A model generated the notes under the pieces. That model was not told the DNA's origin, made no database searches, and saw only the letters and a program-made list of their open reading frames with translations. Positions 19,601 to 30,571 of a stretch of DNA of 64,000 bases are shown one piece after another (the first letter of the stretch is position 1; each line of letters opens with the position of its first letter). Position numbers and translations under genes: made by a program. Where the stretch lies: contig NC_018309.1 in the NCBI RefSeq assembly GCF_000234665.1, positions 238,418-302,417 of the forward strand, written 5' to 3'. The DNA comes from Leishmania mexicana MHOM/GT/2001/U1103. Taxonomy: Eukaryota > Euglenozoa > Kinetoplastea > Trypanosomatida > Trypanosomatidae.

Positions 19601-21891
19601 GCACGCTCCCTCTCACCACAGTCGGCATTCCATGGCGGTATGCTGGCACACGGCGCTCGTTGGAACCGTTCGCGTCACCACCACGGGTGCGGCGGCCGCT
19701 CGGGTACATCAATGTCGGCGGCGGTCGCTACGCACGTGTCGGCGGCAGTCCGTATACCCTTCCCCAGAGTCGACCTCGCGCCACTTCGGTCGGGGCCGTG
19801 CCGCTCGGCACGACCAACACGCGCGCGTTGGTCCGCGACGCCGGGGCCTATGGCAGTTACCCACCCCTCTCTGGCGAGCGGAACCGCTGGACGTCGGCGC
19901 TGCTGGCAGCTTTTCGCAACGCCGCCGTGACAGAGGTGCAGAGGAGCGCTCTGCTGGACAGCCAGCAAGCGTCCAGCGCGCGCGGCGGTGGTGGTGCGGC
20001 GGCGCTCTACTACGGTAGCCAGCAGGGACAGCGATTTGGTGCTCGCCGCTCCCCGCCTTATCCCCACACCCGTGACGGCCGCAGTGCTTCCGGTGGCGGC
20101 TTGGATGACACGATGTCGTCAGCTGCTGACTCGCAACACCCCTACTGCGTGTCCACCTCAGCCCCGCTCTCCGCCGCGCCGTCCATGGCCCCTCTGCGCC
20201 GCGGCGCGGCGGCCGTGTATGAGCAGAACGAGCAGGAGCGCGGGCGGCCGTCGCCCCTGTCCGGCTCCCTACGCTGGGCTGCTGCCCAACCCTACAGCAT
20301 CCCTTCACAACTACTGTCATCGACATCGACAGCAGCGGTGACAGAGCCTGTTGGGCTTCTGAGCCTCGACAAGGACAAGGTCGATCCGGCGGTAGAGCCC
20401 AACACGCATGGCACCGCAGCAGCGGCGGTCAACGACGCGGCGGCGCCGGCGCGAGTTGCTTCGTTGCGCAGGAGCAACTTCTCTGATCAGCTGCATGGCC
20501 TCCTTCCCCTCACGTCGTCATCCGCTGAAGCAACAAGGGCCGCGGCGGCAGCAACGAGGCCTAGAAGCATCAGCGGCGCCGACACGGCAAGCGTCAGCGC
20601 GGCAGGCTGCGGTGAAGGGGAAGCGAAGAGCGCGGCTGCCCCGGCGTCGTCGAGCTTGATCCCCACGTTTATGTCATCTACGTTGTCGGCGCCGCCCTGG
20701 GAACGGGCGTGGTCACGGGGCCCGGGCAATCATCTGCGCACCTCCTCGCCGTCGACCCAGAAACAACGGCAGGAGGAGCAGAGATATATTCAGCAGAGCG
20801 AGAGCTGCAACGCGGCGAACAACTTGAGACCATTTGGCAGCGCCGCTGCCGCTGCTGCTGCTGCCACAGCGCATGCTGGCAGGCACACCTCGGACGCGAA
20901 GCCCGACGCCTCCTGTTCGCCCTCGCGCGAGGAGCCGGTCTACCTAAGCAAGGCCACGGTTGCACGCCTTTGTACCCCGCGGCAGCGCCGAGGCAGTCTC
21001 GGTGCGAGTGCTGCCACGGCGATAAGCCCTATCTCTCGCCTCAGTCACGGCGGTGCTGACGGGATCAGCAGCGTGACAGCGCAGACGTGCAGCAAGTGGC
21101 TTGACGAAATCATTGACTCCGCGACGGTGACGGCCACTGGCGTACGCGCGGGCGGGGGAGCGGGCGGTGGCCGAGAACACGCGGCGTCCGCGGCGAATGG
21201 GATCCCTGTTGTCGATCTCCGTCGCGAGTTCAAGCCGCGCATCGCGGACGGCGGCACGGATGGCCGCGGCGGTCCGAGCAGCGTGCGCGCCGCGCCCCCG
21301 TCCCTGCACGATGGCGGCACGACGGACTACACCCAGGAGTTCACCGGGTCGCGCGCCCGCCCGCACGTTCCTGGAATCTCCTTCAAATACATGATCGGTG
21401 CGCGCTCGGCCACCGGCTCGCCACCGCGCACGGGTGGCAAGGCCTCCGCTACAGGCGGCGGCGCGGTCAACGTGAAGACAGTCAACGGCGTCTCGGACGG
21501 ACTGCCGTTTTCGGCCTACTCCTCCATACGCATCCACAACCCGGCACGCAAGTCGCCGTGGGCACTGGCGCCGGAGCGCGAGGGGCTAAAGGTGCTCCCT
21601 GGACAGCCCGCTTTGTCGCGGCGTCGACGCATTCCCGTGGATGACAACGCAGCCGCAGAAAACGGCGCCGCCGATTCTGAGCTTGGCGTTCATGAAGCCG
21701 ACGATGCGCGGCACTGCGCGCGTGGCGCCACCCGCACTGTTGTCGAGGAGGTGCACCTGGACGAGCACCGCCGCCCCTACTTGATTGTGCGCCCGGTGCC
21801 CAGTAGCGAGGAGGGCGAGGCGCAGCGTGCGGCGGTGGAGCGGCTCTCACGCCCAAAACCCGTCTACCGCCGCGCCAACGACCCTGCTTGA
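16603..21891 (+). CDS. Large Pro/Gly-rich protein with repeated MPPG motifs, unknown function
   Basis: A 1,762-residue protein of unknown family. The N-terminal 450 residues are Pro/Gly-rich and repeat a short motif of the form K-x-M-M-x-P-P-G or M-x-P-P-G: MLPPGAR, MPLPPGAH, KKIMMPPGVK, KMMMPPGPG, RMPPGQF and KKAIMGLPPPG. A short charged helix lies near residues 270-295 (SDRERENERLRREAAALQQR). The middle is Ser/Arg/His-rich with RS-like and poly-Gly runs. The C-terminal 150 residues, from about HVPGISFKYMIGARS, are less repetitive and may be a folded or conserved tail, ending RLSRPKPVYRRANDPA. The ATG at 16603 follows a good acceptor AG. Mostly disordered by appearance. An RNA-binding or cytoskeletal scaffold role would be a guess. 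Confidence 0.85.
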   Translation: MASVSFSNTPHASRGGGAPSMLPPGARGAAMPLPPGAHLMKGPYPFGGGRGAPGLMGLPAAAVPPGFRGKRPPGQMLMMAGNQKMLVPPPSSSAAGVGHSLATSQPLSRPTSPGTMTAQPGAPGRGPIGPPHSSPQFAFVSGKKIMMPPGVKLPAGGPGPSHAPGAAASAAPPRAVMQSKMMMPPGPGWEANRQPSPTTSPPPGVMGRGGSSPSPLRVNPGQSPVRPPMPSPSPPPPPTRAAAASASGNKSHKFDPVRSLTNALSSLRPGSTSDRERENERLRREAAALQQRLQTPPGLGARERGVDSGPAGPRSSSRTALMPTSRSLPHPAGQSPPRKQPPMPPPQLMGNAKMMVGQPPVSLRGKSPTPMNPSTSGNPSGGGGGAAAAAAAAPAPAPASSTMRMPPGQFMAMKGRPGGGGVVAGAKKAIMGLPPPGAARSTATASPPAVRLAPSPQQLLQHPSPAGPRLVKGVVGPPPPHERLIPPPSQQQSHYGSTSPPAASLPSPSLPATPPPAAAAATNALRVPSSTVLKEGQMPEAGVRSPGHGLRRLGESSEDSDSSGGDGGGGGGGGGGAHHGAQVGATSHSHGPGHLRTKSLVKDTDGTVDSARAQKSAADDEDTALHEDDKTQQPRPSSSPPRHEAARETRDRSHHRGDGDRNDGAHHSTGAITSTSASPGAGAAATSRSSSSAHRDGNDKASAPTILQPVRQTATTAARSAAAAAKRRQEEEEHRRREAAGKNALASKKLRSSRSKSAPCAEHASRPQPAAAAGAAREPPSPQEEEDNTQKPSSVERSIHSIVSTTSYRAPLSPSDSSTSTLGEQKSPRTPARGRGRAGGGGDGFAASPGSPPTRSGKRTGKATHLDLSDMRKSGQWQRQSRSIRSRLRSRSTNARRSTGRGCSGNDSDADDEEDADSGSEKLTSSDLYRLAKLLRDGNAGLMGADIDDRKRSSRRRRSHHRGDSGSDGGSEADSSDDGSWGLQRRGRRRRQHSTAKRRSTLPLTTVGIPWRYAGTRRSLEPFASPPRVRRPLGYINVGGGRYARVGGSPYTLPQSRPRATSVGAVPLGTTNTRALVRDAGAYGSYPPLSGERNRWTSALLAAFRNAAVTEVQRSALLDSQQASSARGGGGAAALYYGSQQGQRFGARRSPPYPHTRDGRSASGGGLDDTMSSAADSQHPYCVSTSAPLSAAPSMAPLRRGAAAVYEQNEQERGRPSPLSGSLRWAAAQPYSIPSQLLSSTSTAAVTEPVGLLSLDKDKVDPAVEPNTHGTAAAAVNDAAAPARVASLRRSNFSDQLHGLLPLTSSSAEATRAAAAATRPRSISGADTASVSAAGCGEGEAKSAAAPASSSLIPTFMSSTLSAPPWERAWSRGPGNHLRTSSPSTQKQRQEEQRYIQQSESCNAANNLRPFGSAAAAAAAATAHAGRHTSDAKPDASCSPSREEPVYLSKATVARLCTPRQRRGSLGASAATAISPISRLSHGGADGISSVTAQTCSKWLDEIIDSATVTATGVRAGGGAGGGREHAASAANGIPVVDLRREFKPRIADGGTDGRGGPSSVRAAPPSLHDGGTTDYTQEFTGSRARPHVPGISFKYMIGARSATGSPPRTGGKASATGGGAVNVKTVNGVSDGLPFSAYSSIRIHNPARKSPWALAPEREGLKVLPGQPALSRRRRIPVDDNAAAENGAADSELGVHEADDARHCARGATRTVVEEVHLDEHRRPYLIVRPVPSSEEGEAQRAAVERLSRPKPVYRRANDPA

Positions 21892-23617
21892 CCTCCGCCT
21901 TGCGGATGCCGCTGTCGACGAAGTGCGGCACAAGTAGGGAAGATGATGTGCGCCCCCCTCCCTCCCTCCCCCACCCCCTGCCCATTGCCCCCTCCGAGCA
22001 GCTACAAGGACATGTATTCCGACGTCTCCTGCCTCGTCACCCACCAATACCTTTGCTGCTGCGACTCGCACAAGATGGAAAGGGCGGGGGCGGGTTGCGC
22101 GTGCTGCAGCGGCTGAAGCGAGAGGCAGTGACACGCACACGCACACGCACACATACACATACACGGAAAAAAAATACCAAGATTCGAAGGTAGCGGGAAG
22201 GGCGAGGGGCGAGATGATGGTGGGCAGATGTTGGCTGGGTGCTCTCTCTCTCTGCTCCCCGACTCGCCGGCTGCCGAGCGCACACGCAGGCACACCACGC
22301 CCACACGCGGAGATGATACGCGACCGCCCTGCCCTCTGCTCTTCGCTTTGGCCTTTCTGAGGTTTCGCTCTGGGGCACGAAGGGATGCTGCTGTCGATGC
22401 GATCCCGTCTTCTCTCTCTCCCCATCCCCTCGACGTGCTGACGCATGCTGTGTCGACAATGGTGAGGGATCGGGCGTATGGGGGTCATGCAAGCTGTGCC
22501 CCACACATGGTGGGCATCCTCATCATCATCAGCAACGCCGTCCTCATCGCTTGGTGTCTCTCATGCCTTTCACTCTCGCGCCGCCCCTCTCCTCCTCTAC
22601 TCGCTTGGTTTCTCTTCTCCGCCGTCCCCGCCGTGCCACACACATGGGGGGTGGGTGGGACGTCCATACATGCATCAATGGACAGTGCGGCTCTCTATAA
22701 TTCCAAAGCACTCAACGGCGAACACAGCAACCAACAGCGCTCCAGCAGCAGCCAGCAACCCCCTAACGTAGGAAGGGACTGCATCCCGCTCCCGCGAAGC
22801 GACGAATAAACCAGCGCAGGGGCACGCACGCACGTACGCAGGCCATCACCGACAAGGCACAGCTCACGCGCACAGCACCCTCTGCTGCAGCCTCCTCCCC
22901 CTCCCCCTCCCCCCATTACTAGCACTTCTCCGAGGTGTCGCTGCTCCTCCTCGCTTCGATCGTGAAGTGCAGGTGAAAGGGGGGCCGGTGCGTCTCTCTG
23001 CGTGTGCGTGCGCTACCCTCGCTCTTCGACTCGCCTCAGGCCTACACATCCATCATCAACCAACCCCCTCCCCCCCCTCCTTCTGCCTTGTTGTCCCCCC
23101 CCCCCTGCCTTACCCTGCCCTGCCCTGCCCCATACCCCCGCTCCTCCACCACCCACCCGCCCCGCCCCTTCGCTTTCTTGTACCTCCTCTATTTCTGCTG
23201 TACCCCTCACCCCCTCTCCACCCACCTTGGATAAGCTACGAAACGCCTTTTTCGCCTATACACCGGACGGACGGGTGAAGGCCTCCCCCCTCCCCCCTCT
23301 TGCGCCCGCTGCACTGCTGCTTCCGCCAAGCCACAGCCGCAGCGGGCAGAAGAGACGAGAAGCTATAGACTAACAAAGTATAACATCCTAACGAGCGCCT
23401 CGGTTCGTGTTTGTGTCCCTGTTATCGAAGACCCTTGCGCGCTCCCTCCCCCTCCCTCCCCCCTCTCCCACACGTCCGTCTGTGCTCGTTGGAGTGCGTG
23501 TGCAGGGGATTTCCCGGTCCTCCTCGTCTTCGTTGTGGCTTTCTATCCGCGGTGGTGCCTCCCCTCCCCCCCCCGCCCGCCTTCACCTGTGTCCTCCCCC
23601 TCCTCGTGTCTCTGTGC

Positions 23618-23620
<3 letters not shown>

Positions 23621-23654
<34 letters not shown>
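23621..23654 (+). repeat. (TG)17 dinucleotide repeat
   Basis: A perfect 34-base T-G alternation, one of the longest simple repeats in the window. Confidence 0.9.
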
Positions 23655-23655
<1 letters not shown>

Positions 23656-24023
23656 CTGTGTGTGTGGCTCTCGTGCCCGGTTGCGTCCGTGACCGTCGGC
23701 CTCGCTGTGCGAGTGTGAGGTGGGGAGGGAGGGTCCACGTCGACACCCTCCGCCTTCCGCCGTCACATATCCATCCTCCGTTCGGCCGTTGTTGCTTGTC
23801 TTCGCTGAGCGCGTCTTCCTTTGCTGCTTCGTTGGCGTTTCGTCCCACGCCCACTCTCACGCACTTTTCTTCCCTTTCCTTTGTGTCTTCTCGATCTTTC
23901 CGCGTGACGATCAAAATTCTCAGTGGCGCATCCTCCGCCCTCCCCCGTTGCTTTCCTTTCTCTCTCCCACCCCCCCCGTGCGTGTGTGTGCGTGTGTGCG
24001 TTGGTGGGACGGCTCAGTGCGAG

Positions 24024-24056
24024 CCCCTCCCCTTCCTCCCCCCTCTCTCTCACAAG
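24024..24056 (+). promoter_or_regulatory. Putative spliced-leader acceptor for the cyclin gene
   Basis: An almost pure pyrimidine tract at 24024-24052 is followed by the first AG at 24055-24056, 41 bases before the ATG at 24098. It separates the real start from the upstream low-complexity part of the open frame. Confidence 0.6.
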
Positions 24057-24097
24057 GGTGCGTGTGCGTGTGCGTGCCCGCCGTACCCATCCCTTTC

Positions 24098-25617
24098 ATG
24101 GACTGCGTAGAAGCCTGCCCGCCGCATCATCGACGCCCGTCCCAACTCGCGCATCGTCCGCCAACGTCTGTCGTCGGAGACAGCAACGGCATCAGCGGTG
24201 GTGTTGGCTCCAGCGGCTCCAGCAACGTTCGTCGCGCGTGCGCCGCCGTGTCTGCCGCGCGCTCGACGGAGCGCATCCATTCAGCTTTTCCTACGTACGC
24301 GGAGTCGCCGCAGCAACATCAGCCATCGACAACAACGGCGACATCTACCCCTGCAACCACTGCGGCGCGCGCGTCGCCGTTTGCGGTAGAGAAGCACTAC
24401 CAGGGCTGTCCAGACGCCGGCGCGGCGATCACCGTGCCCCCAGAGCAGCAGCAGAGCCAGTACCTGAAGCGCCTCTCCCCCAGCACCTGCAGCGGTAGCG
24501 CGTCGAACCTGACCCTTTTGATTCACTCCAACACCAACACCAGCGTCACGTCAGCGGCGACGGACAGCTCGGGGCAGTCTACCCCCCTCTCCGGGGTCTC
24601 CTCCCATCAGCAACAGGCGCAGCGAGCCCGCGCGCAACGCGTCGTCGACGAGGCAAACCACCTTTACTCGAATCCCTGCTCTTCCCTGCGACCGTCGCTG
24701 GACTCTCGCTCGAGCAGCCGCGCCCGCGACAAAGAGGACGACGAAGTCGCTACCGACGACGACCAGCCGCCGCTGCAGCAGCAGCAGCAGCACCGTCGCC
24801 ACAGCGACGATCTCTTGCAGCGGCACCGCGTCAGATGTAGCGTGCCATCCAGCAAGCGTCCAAGACAGCCTCTGCGGGATCCGTCGTCACCACCGCTCCC
24901 ACCTCAGCAGCAGCAGCAGCAGCAGCAGCAGCAAGAAGACGTGGAGGACGAGGAGGAGCGAACACATCCGCATCGTCGCTGCGGCGCCACCATGCATATC
25001 CCCGACCCCTCCACGTTTGTAGACCCCTCCTCTTCCTCGCGGCACAGGCCGACGACGACGACGGCAACGGCGAGCACGCACAAGGATGTCACCGACCCGA
25101 GAGGCCATAGCAATGGCCGCAACAGCCACCCCATGAACCAGCCTCACCAGTGCCGTGGCGGCAGCAGTAGCACGAACGGCGACGGCAATCGCGCGCGCAA
25201 GCTCGACGATGTCGAGTACGAAGATCAAGAGGTGTGGCGCGCCGTACACCCGCCGCTGCATCTTCGGCGGCATGGAGGGGAACGGGACGGGGACAACGAC
25301 GACCCCCAAGCCGTCACTGCTGCCATGATAATCGCCCCCGGCGGTGGCGCCGCCGTCACATCCATGTGCTCTGCCTGCCTCTCCGCGCCAGACGCCACGC
25401 CGGTGGTGCCGCCGCCGAAGCGGTTTGCCACCGGAGAGGGTGAGGCAGTGGCGCTCGACGAGCTTCGCTACGCCTCCAGCTCCACCACCGCGGCCGCCGC
25501 CTCCGCGATCCTCGAGGATGATGAGGACGACGAGGGCGAGCGCGCGTCGCCGTCGCGTAACGTCACCACTGACGAGAGCCACGAAACTGAAGCACCGTCC
25601 GTTGCGCGACGCGCAAC

Positions 25618-25650
<33 letters not shown>

Positions 25651-28324
25651 CGACGGTCGCACTCGAAAGGCGCGTGTCGCGGGTACGACCAGAGGCAATT
25701 GCGTTAACAGCAGCAGCAGCAGCAGCAGCAGTGGTGGTGTGTTGGCCAGTCGGCGGCACGCCAACGACAGCATCACGGCTAGCATCCCGTACGACCCGTC
25801 CCGCTTCCCTCTGCCGTCCCAGCCGCCGAATCTGGCGGCCCCTGCCACGGCAGCCGTAGCAGCGGCAGCCCCCAGGACCGCGTCCGAGCACGCGTCTGAT
25901 GGCCCGCGGATAAGCACGAGCCAGCCTAGCTGCGCCACTCCGCCAGACGCGCAGCAGCAGCAGGGCCCGCAGGCAGCGGGTGCCATGGGCAGCGCCGCGC
26001 TCGCACCGGCACGCCCGCCAATCAAGCTGATCGACACTCGCTACGCCTTTCTTGCTCTCTCCTTCATGATGCGCATGCTGTGCAAGCTGCACAAGGGCGA
26101 GCCGATCCCGTCGAGCGACTTCCACTCGCACTGCATACCGCCGATGACGGTGATCATGTACGTGCAGCGGCTGGTGCGGTACTGCGCGTGCAGCGGCGAG
26201 GCGCTCCTCTGCTCCTTCTTACTGCTGCTGAAGTACGTCTTTCACAGCGGGCACCCTGTTACCATCTATAACGCACACCGGCTACTCATCACCAGCATCG
26301 TGCTCGGCATCAAGCTGCGCGACGACGTGTACTACAGCAACGTCTATTACGGCCGCATCGGCGGCATCAGCGGACGCGAAATGAATAAGCTAGAGCTGCT
26401 TTTCCTCGAGAAGCTGGAGTGGGAGACGCAGGTGCATGTGGACGAGTACGTGGCGCTGCTCGATCTGCTCGCGGAGCTCGGCATTGACGCGGAGCCGACC
26501 AACGCGCAGCTCGAAGCCTTTGCGGCGGCGCACCCGGACGAAGCCGCCGCGTACGTGTCGGACGAGGAGGATAGCGAAATCGCCGAGGCAAGCGCGAAGC
26601 TGCAGCAGCAGGGCGCCGACTCAGCCGCCGGCTCCTCCATGAAGGACGCTGCCGCAAGTCCCACCCCCCTGCCCGCGGCGGAGCAGCAGCGCCTGAAGGG
26701 GCTCCGTGGCGCCTATCGGTTGCATCAGTGGCACACGCTCGTGGTGCCGTGGCTGGCGCGCCTGGAGCGCTGCGTGTTTGCCAAGGCGGAGGCGAATGCC
26801 GCCGCCGCCGCCGCCGCCCGGAAGGAGGAAGGTCTGCGCTGGCAGCAGTACCACCGCGAGGATGAGAAGGCCGCAGCGCTGCGGCATCAACGGCAGTCCT
26901 CTGCAAGTACGTGGCTATCACCCTTGTCCGTGCAGAAGCGTGCAACGAGCAGTGCCACCACTGCCGCGGCCGCTGCTGCCACTGCGGGGGCTGCCTGGGC
27001 CTCCGAGCCCCCGTACCAGGCCTCTTGGCCCCACCGCGACAGCAGCAATGTGCCGCACCGTAGCTCGAGCGGCGCGATGGTGATGGGCGGTGGCGGCACC
27101 CATGCCACTGCCACTAGCAGCAGCGGCGGGAACAGCGGCTTCGACAATGTGCGCTGCAACAACTTTGTGAACTTCGCGAGCAACGTTAACGGGGGCTACT
27201 TTGGCACCCTCTCCGCCTCCGCGTCTGCCTCAGCGGCGGCAGCAGCGGCGCCCACGGCGGTGAACCAAGGCAACCGTCCCGCCAGCTCTGGCCAAAGCAA
27301 GAGCCACAGCGGCAGCGCGACATTCGACAGGTCTGCATCGCCGTCCTCGTCGGGTCAGTGCCTGAGTCAGCAGAAGCCTCTCGTCTCTATCCTCGTGCCG
27401 TCCGCATACTACCACCAGGGCACCGACGTCGCTCGCACGTCGATACAAGTGCGGCACCACACCGCAGCCTCCGCCTCCGATCACTTCGATATCACGAACC
27501 GCGTAGCAGCGCCCGTGGCGGCGGTGTCGACCTTGGCGGATGCTGGTGCGGAGCTCCACCAGCACACTGCATCGACACAGCAACAGCAACTGCCGTCTGT
27601 GGCTGGCACGACCGCGCAGCTCACGTCACCGTCGTCGTCCACCACCACCCACGGAAGCGGCATCAACGTCAACGCCCAGCCGTACTACTATGTTAGCAGC
27701 CGGATGCGCAAACAGCAGCAGCAAGCGGCAGCAGTGTCGCCGGCCTCGGTCGACCCATCGGCTACCCGCCCGGGTAGCGACTTGTCAGTCGCTGGTACGA
27801 CGTCGACGATGACGCAAGCAACCGCGGTAGGCACTGATGACGCTGTGGCGGCCGCGCAGCGTGCGCCGTTGTCTACCCTCGAAGGCGACAGCGGTGCACG
27901 CTCACCAGGCTCGTCGTTCACGAGCCCGGCGTGCGTCAACTCGCTGGCGCGCTTCAGCACGTGCGCAAAGACGTCGACGGACAATGTGGCAGGTCATCCG
28001 TTCCAGCCGAGCGGCTGCCGCAGTGGCATCGAGACTGTCGTGTCGGCGATGAAGATGTCCGGCATTTACGGCGGCAGCGGCGGCGGCATCAGCACCAACA
28101 GTGCGAGCGGCAGTAGCGCGTATCCCCACACCTTTCCAACGCGGCCCATTGCCAGGTCAGGTGCGGACGGCGGCAGTGGCGGCGAGCAGGCGACTTCGGC
28201 GCACGTGCCACGGCGGTCTCCGCACGCGGATCACCAGGCGCCGGTGCACCGCCGCTCCACCTTCGCGTCGCAGCACTCACTCGGCAAGAAGCGCTCAAAG
28301 CCTGACAGCTACAAGGACTACTAA
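24098..28324 (+). CDS. PHO80-like cyclin within a long low-complexity protein
   Basis: A 1,408-residue protein; typical PHO80/PCL-type cyclins have 200-400 residues. Residues about 640-795 form a cyclin box of the PHO80 class, running from IKLIDTRYAF through PPMTVIMYVQRLVRYC and ALLCSFLLLLKYV to AHRLLITSIVLGIKLRDD, and ending NKLELLFLEKLEWETQVHVDEYV. The segment SNVYYGRIGGISGREMN is the characteristic PHO80-type insertion before the NxLE motif. Everything else is disordered-looking: poly-Gln encoded by CAG runs (about 24905-24932 and 25618-25648), poly-Ser, poly-Ala and an acidic patch after the box. Partner CDKs of this class in trypanosomatids are CRKs; which one cannot be told here. The ATG at 24098 (MDCVEACPPHH) is the first after the acceptor. 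The domain call is firm; the cell-cycle role is inferred. Confidence 0.9.
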
Positions 28325-28326
28325 GA

Positions 28327-28391
28327 TGCAGTCCCGACTGCACGTACACAGAGGGGGTAACACGATGCCCGCGAATCGAAGAGGCATCGTG
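28327..28391 (+). promoter_or_regulatory. Two hairpins just after the cyclin stop codon
   Basis: TGCAGT-CCCG-ACTGCA (28327-28342) is a 6-bp stem with a 4-base loop starting two bases after the stop. CACGATGCC (28361-28369) pairs perfectly with GGCATCGTG (28383-28391) around a 13-base loop. Both would fold in the 3' UTR. A regulatory role is speculative. Confidence 0.35.
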
Positions 28392-28757
28392 ATCAAGGGC
28401 ATGTGCGACCCTACACGTGTCTGTCGCTGCATGCATGCGTGTGTGGGCGTGGGTGTAGGTGTGTTTCGCGAAGGTCGCATCCCCGGTTATCACCGCGGTG
28501 GTCCGATCCAGCGATGCGCATCCTCGCCTTTTTTTTATATATTCTCCGCCTCTTTCGCCGTTGTGAGCGCAACAGCGAATCACCCGCACGCACAGGCACG
28601 CATGCACAGATTACCGCCACTAAGATAACACCTCTCTAAATACCCTATATCTTGCTTTTCTCCAGACATAAGTGGTCTCTGCATGCGTGCCCGTGCGCCT
28701 CTCTCCTCCCCCCCCTCCCTCCCCCATCCCCCTTGTGCATGCCTGTGCATGCTCGCG

Positions 28758-28795
28758 GTGTGTGTATGTGTGTGTGTGTGTGTGTGCGTGTGTGT
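28758..28795 (+). repeat. GT-rich dinucleotide repeat
   Basis: A nearly perfect TG run with two interruptions in the spacer. Confidence 0.85.
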
Positions 28796-29628
28796 CGCAC
28801 CATCGTTTTCTTTTTTCGAAAGCGTATTGGCGGCCGGCTTTGTCACCGACGCCGATGACTTCACATCTCGCGTGTTGTCGGCTGTTACCCTTCCCCTCTC
28901 CTCCTCCACTCACTTGTCTCGGCCCTTCTTCGTTATGTTCTTTCATCGTCTCCCCTACGCACGGCGCGTGTGTGCGTGTGCGCCGTGCGTAGCGCGGGAT
29001 AGTGCGCTGATCTCTTCCCTTTGAACGAACACCGTCTCCAGGCGTACCCGAGCGCGTGCGCACGCGTGTGGGAGGAGCCGCCGAAATTCGAAGGCCAGAG
29101 GAGAGGGAGGGGGGGAGGGGCGACGAGAAGCCGATGCGACCTCCTCCTTCGCTGGGCACACTATCCCATCTTCTGGCCCCCGGCCTCCCCGTCTAGCACC
29201 CTCACGCCTCTGACCCCATTCCCCGTTCCCCATCAGCGTCTACGCTGCGAAAGACAGGGTGCGCATCTGTCGCTCGCCGTACAACCAACCGGCAACTCTC
29301 ACGGCGCCTCCCTCACCGTTGCCCTTCACCACCTCTCCATCCGCCCATCGCTCTCTCTCTCCTCCCCTCCCCCTCTCCTTCGATATCTCCATGACCCACG
29401 TACGCACACGTAGAGAGAAAGCAAACCCCCAAGAAGCTATCTTGTTAGCGTGCAGCAACCCAGCAAATATATGAGGAGCTGGCAGAATCACACGCTGCAG
29501 CTCCCCGTCCCTCTCTCTCTCTCGCCCTTCTCTCGCTCCTTCACGACTCGCCACCGCCCCCCCCCCTCTCTTCATCCATCTCGCCCTACTCCATCTACCT
29601 GGAGTGGGTCTCTCGTGTGCCCGTGTCT

Positions 29629-29676
29629 TGCTTGCTTGCTTACTTGCTTACTTGCTTACTTGCTGCTGCTGCTGCT
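29629..29676 (+). repeat. CTTGCTTA tandem repeat running into CTG repeats
   Basis: About three copies of an 8-base unit, CTTGCTTA, preceded by CTTG units and followed by several TGC triplets. Confidence 0.85.
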
Positions 29677-30540
29677 ATTGTGTGTGTGCGCGCGTGTATT
29701 CCTGCGTCGCTCATCCCCGACACTGCGCCCGTGCGCGTGTAGGTGTGAGAAGAGGACGGGAAAGGGGGTACATGCCACATCCTTCCTCGACGGTCTGACA
29801 GTGCTCGTGAACGTATCTTGCTCACGCTCACCGTCGACACCACCGTCAGACGTCCTTGATGCGCTCGTGCACGGATTCACGTCGTTCAGCGCCTCCTTGT
29901 TGTGCTTACGACCCTTTCCTTTGCCTGCCTGCGCATCATAGTCGCTGAGACCCCCCCCCTTGCGAGAAAACGGTGAGAAGTACGCCCGCGGAGCGCTTGT
30001 CCACGTCCACACACATAATCTCTGTCGCCTGCACGTGCAGGTGTGCGCAGGCCGCCGCAGAGAGCCCATCCACCCACCCACCCCCTTACACGCCAAACCC
30101 TATCACCACCGTGCGCATCCGCGGCGCGGTGTCCGGCAAAGCAGTCATCGGCGACGGACACACGTACGCGCGCACGTACGCGAAGGGGCACGAGGCCACA
30201 CAGCGCCCAGGTCAGTGGGGAGGAACACGGCAACGAAGAGGGTGGGACGGAGAGCCAGTGGGACGGGCGAGTCGCTCCTGTCTCTGATCTCTGCCCGATC
30301 ACACGCACACAGACACCAAGCACAGACACCGCTTCAGCAGAGCGGCGTAGGCGCGGGTGGTTGCACGTTGGTGGCTGATTTGGCGCCCCCCCCCCTCCCT
30401 ATCCCCGCTTCTTTGAGGCTTCTGCGCTCGTTCGCGAGGGACGTCCGTGTCGGCGTGTGTGCGCGCGTGGTGCTTGATCGCGCCTCACGCTGGCTTTGCA
30501 TTCCGCAGTCCCATCATCGCTCCCTCCAACACACCCACCC

Positions 30541-30556
30541 ACTCCCTCCTCTTCAG
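30541..30556 (+). promoter_or_regulatory. Putative spliced-leader acceptor for the phosphatase gene
   Basis: A short tract, ACTCCCTCCTCTTCAG, ends in AG at 30555-30556, only 15 bases before the ATG at 30572. A stronger tract at 30387-30410 followed by GAG is an alternative, giving a longer 5' UTR. Confidence 0.45.
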
Positions 30557-30571
30557 GAGAGCCTTGTAGCC

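Larger units (their letters stand above)
21892..24097. other. Spacer upstream of the cyclin gene
   Basis: About 2.2 kb without a credible gene. Features seen are a (CA)n/(AC)n stretch near 22131-22163 followed by an A-run, a GGGGTGGGTGGG patch near 22646, very pure C/T tracts at 23060-23230, a (TG)17 run at 23621-23654 and further C/T tracts up to 24052. Open frames such as that at 22228-22809 are low-complexity. The cyclin frame is open from 23720 but has no credible start before 24098. Confidence 0.6.
28325..30571. other. Spacer between cyclin and phosphatase genes
   Basis: About 2.2 kb with no credible gene. Just after the cyclin stop are two small hairpins, annotated separately. Further on are a (TG)n-like run at 28758-28795, CT-rich tracts, an 8-mer tandem repeat at about 29629-29676 and C-runs at 29950-29959 and 30387-30399. 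The phosphatase frame is open from 29960 but has no ATG before 30572. Confidence 0.6.

Noticed and set aside
22228..22809. A 193-codon open frame on the plus strand
   Set aside because: Includes one hydrophobic stretch, but the rest is spacer-like and there is no supporting motif.
23720..24097. In-frame N-terminal extension of the cyclin gene
   Set aside because: The extension has no ATG, translates pyrimidine and GT repeats, and precedes the acceptor AG at 24055-24056.
24887..26131. A 414-codon open frame on the minus strand
   Set aside because: Antisense to the cyclin gene's low-complexity region; poly-Leu and poly-Cys come from complementary CAG runs.
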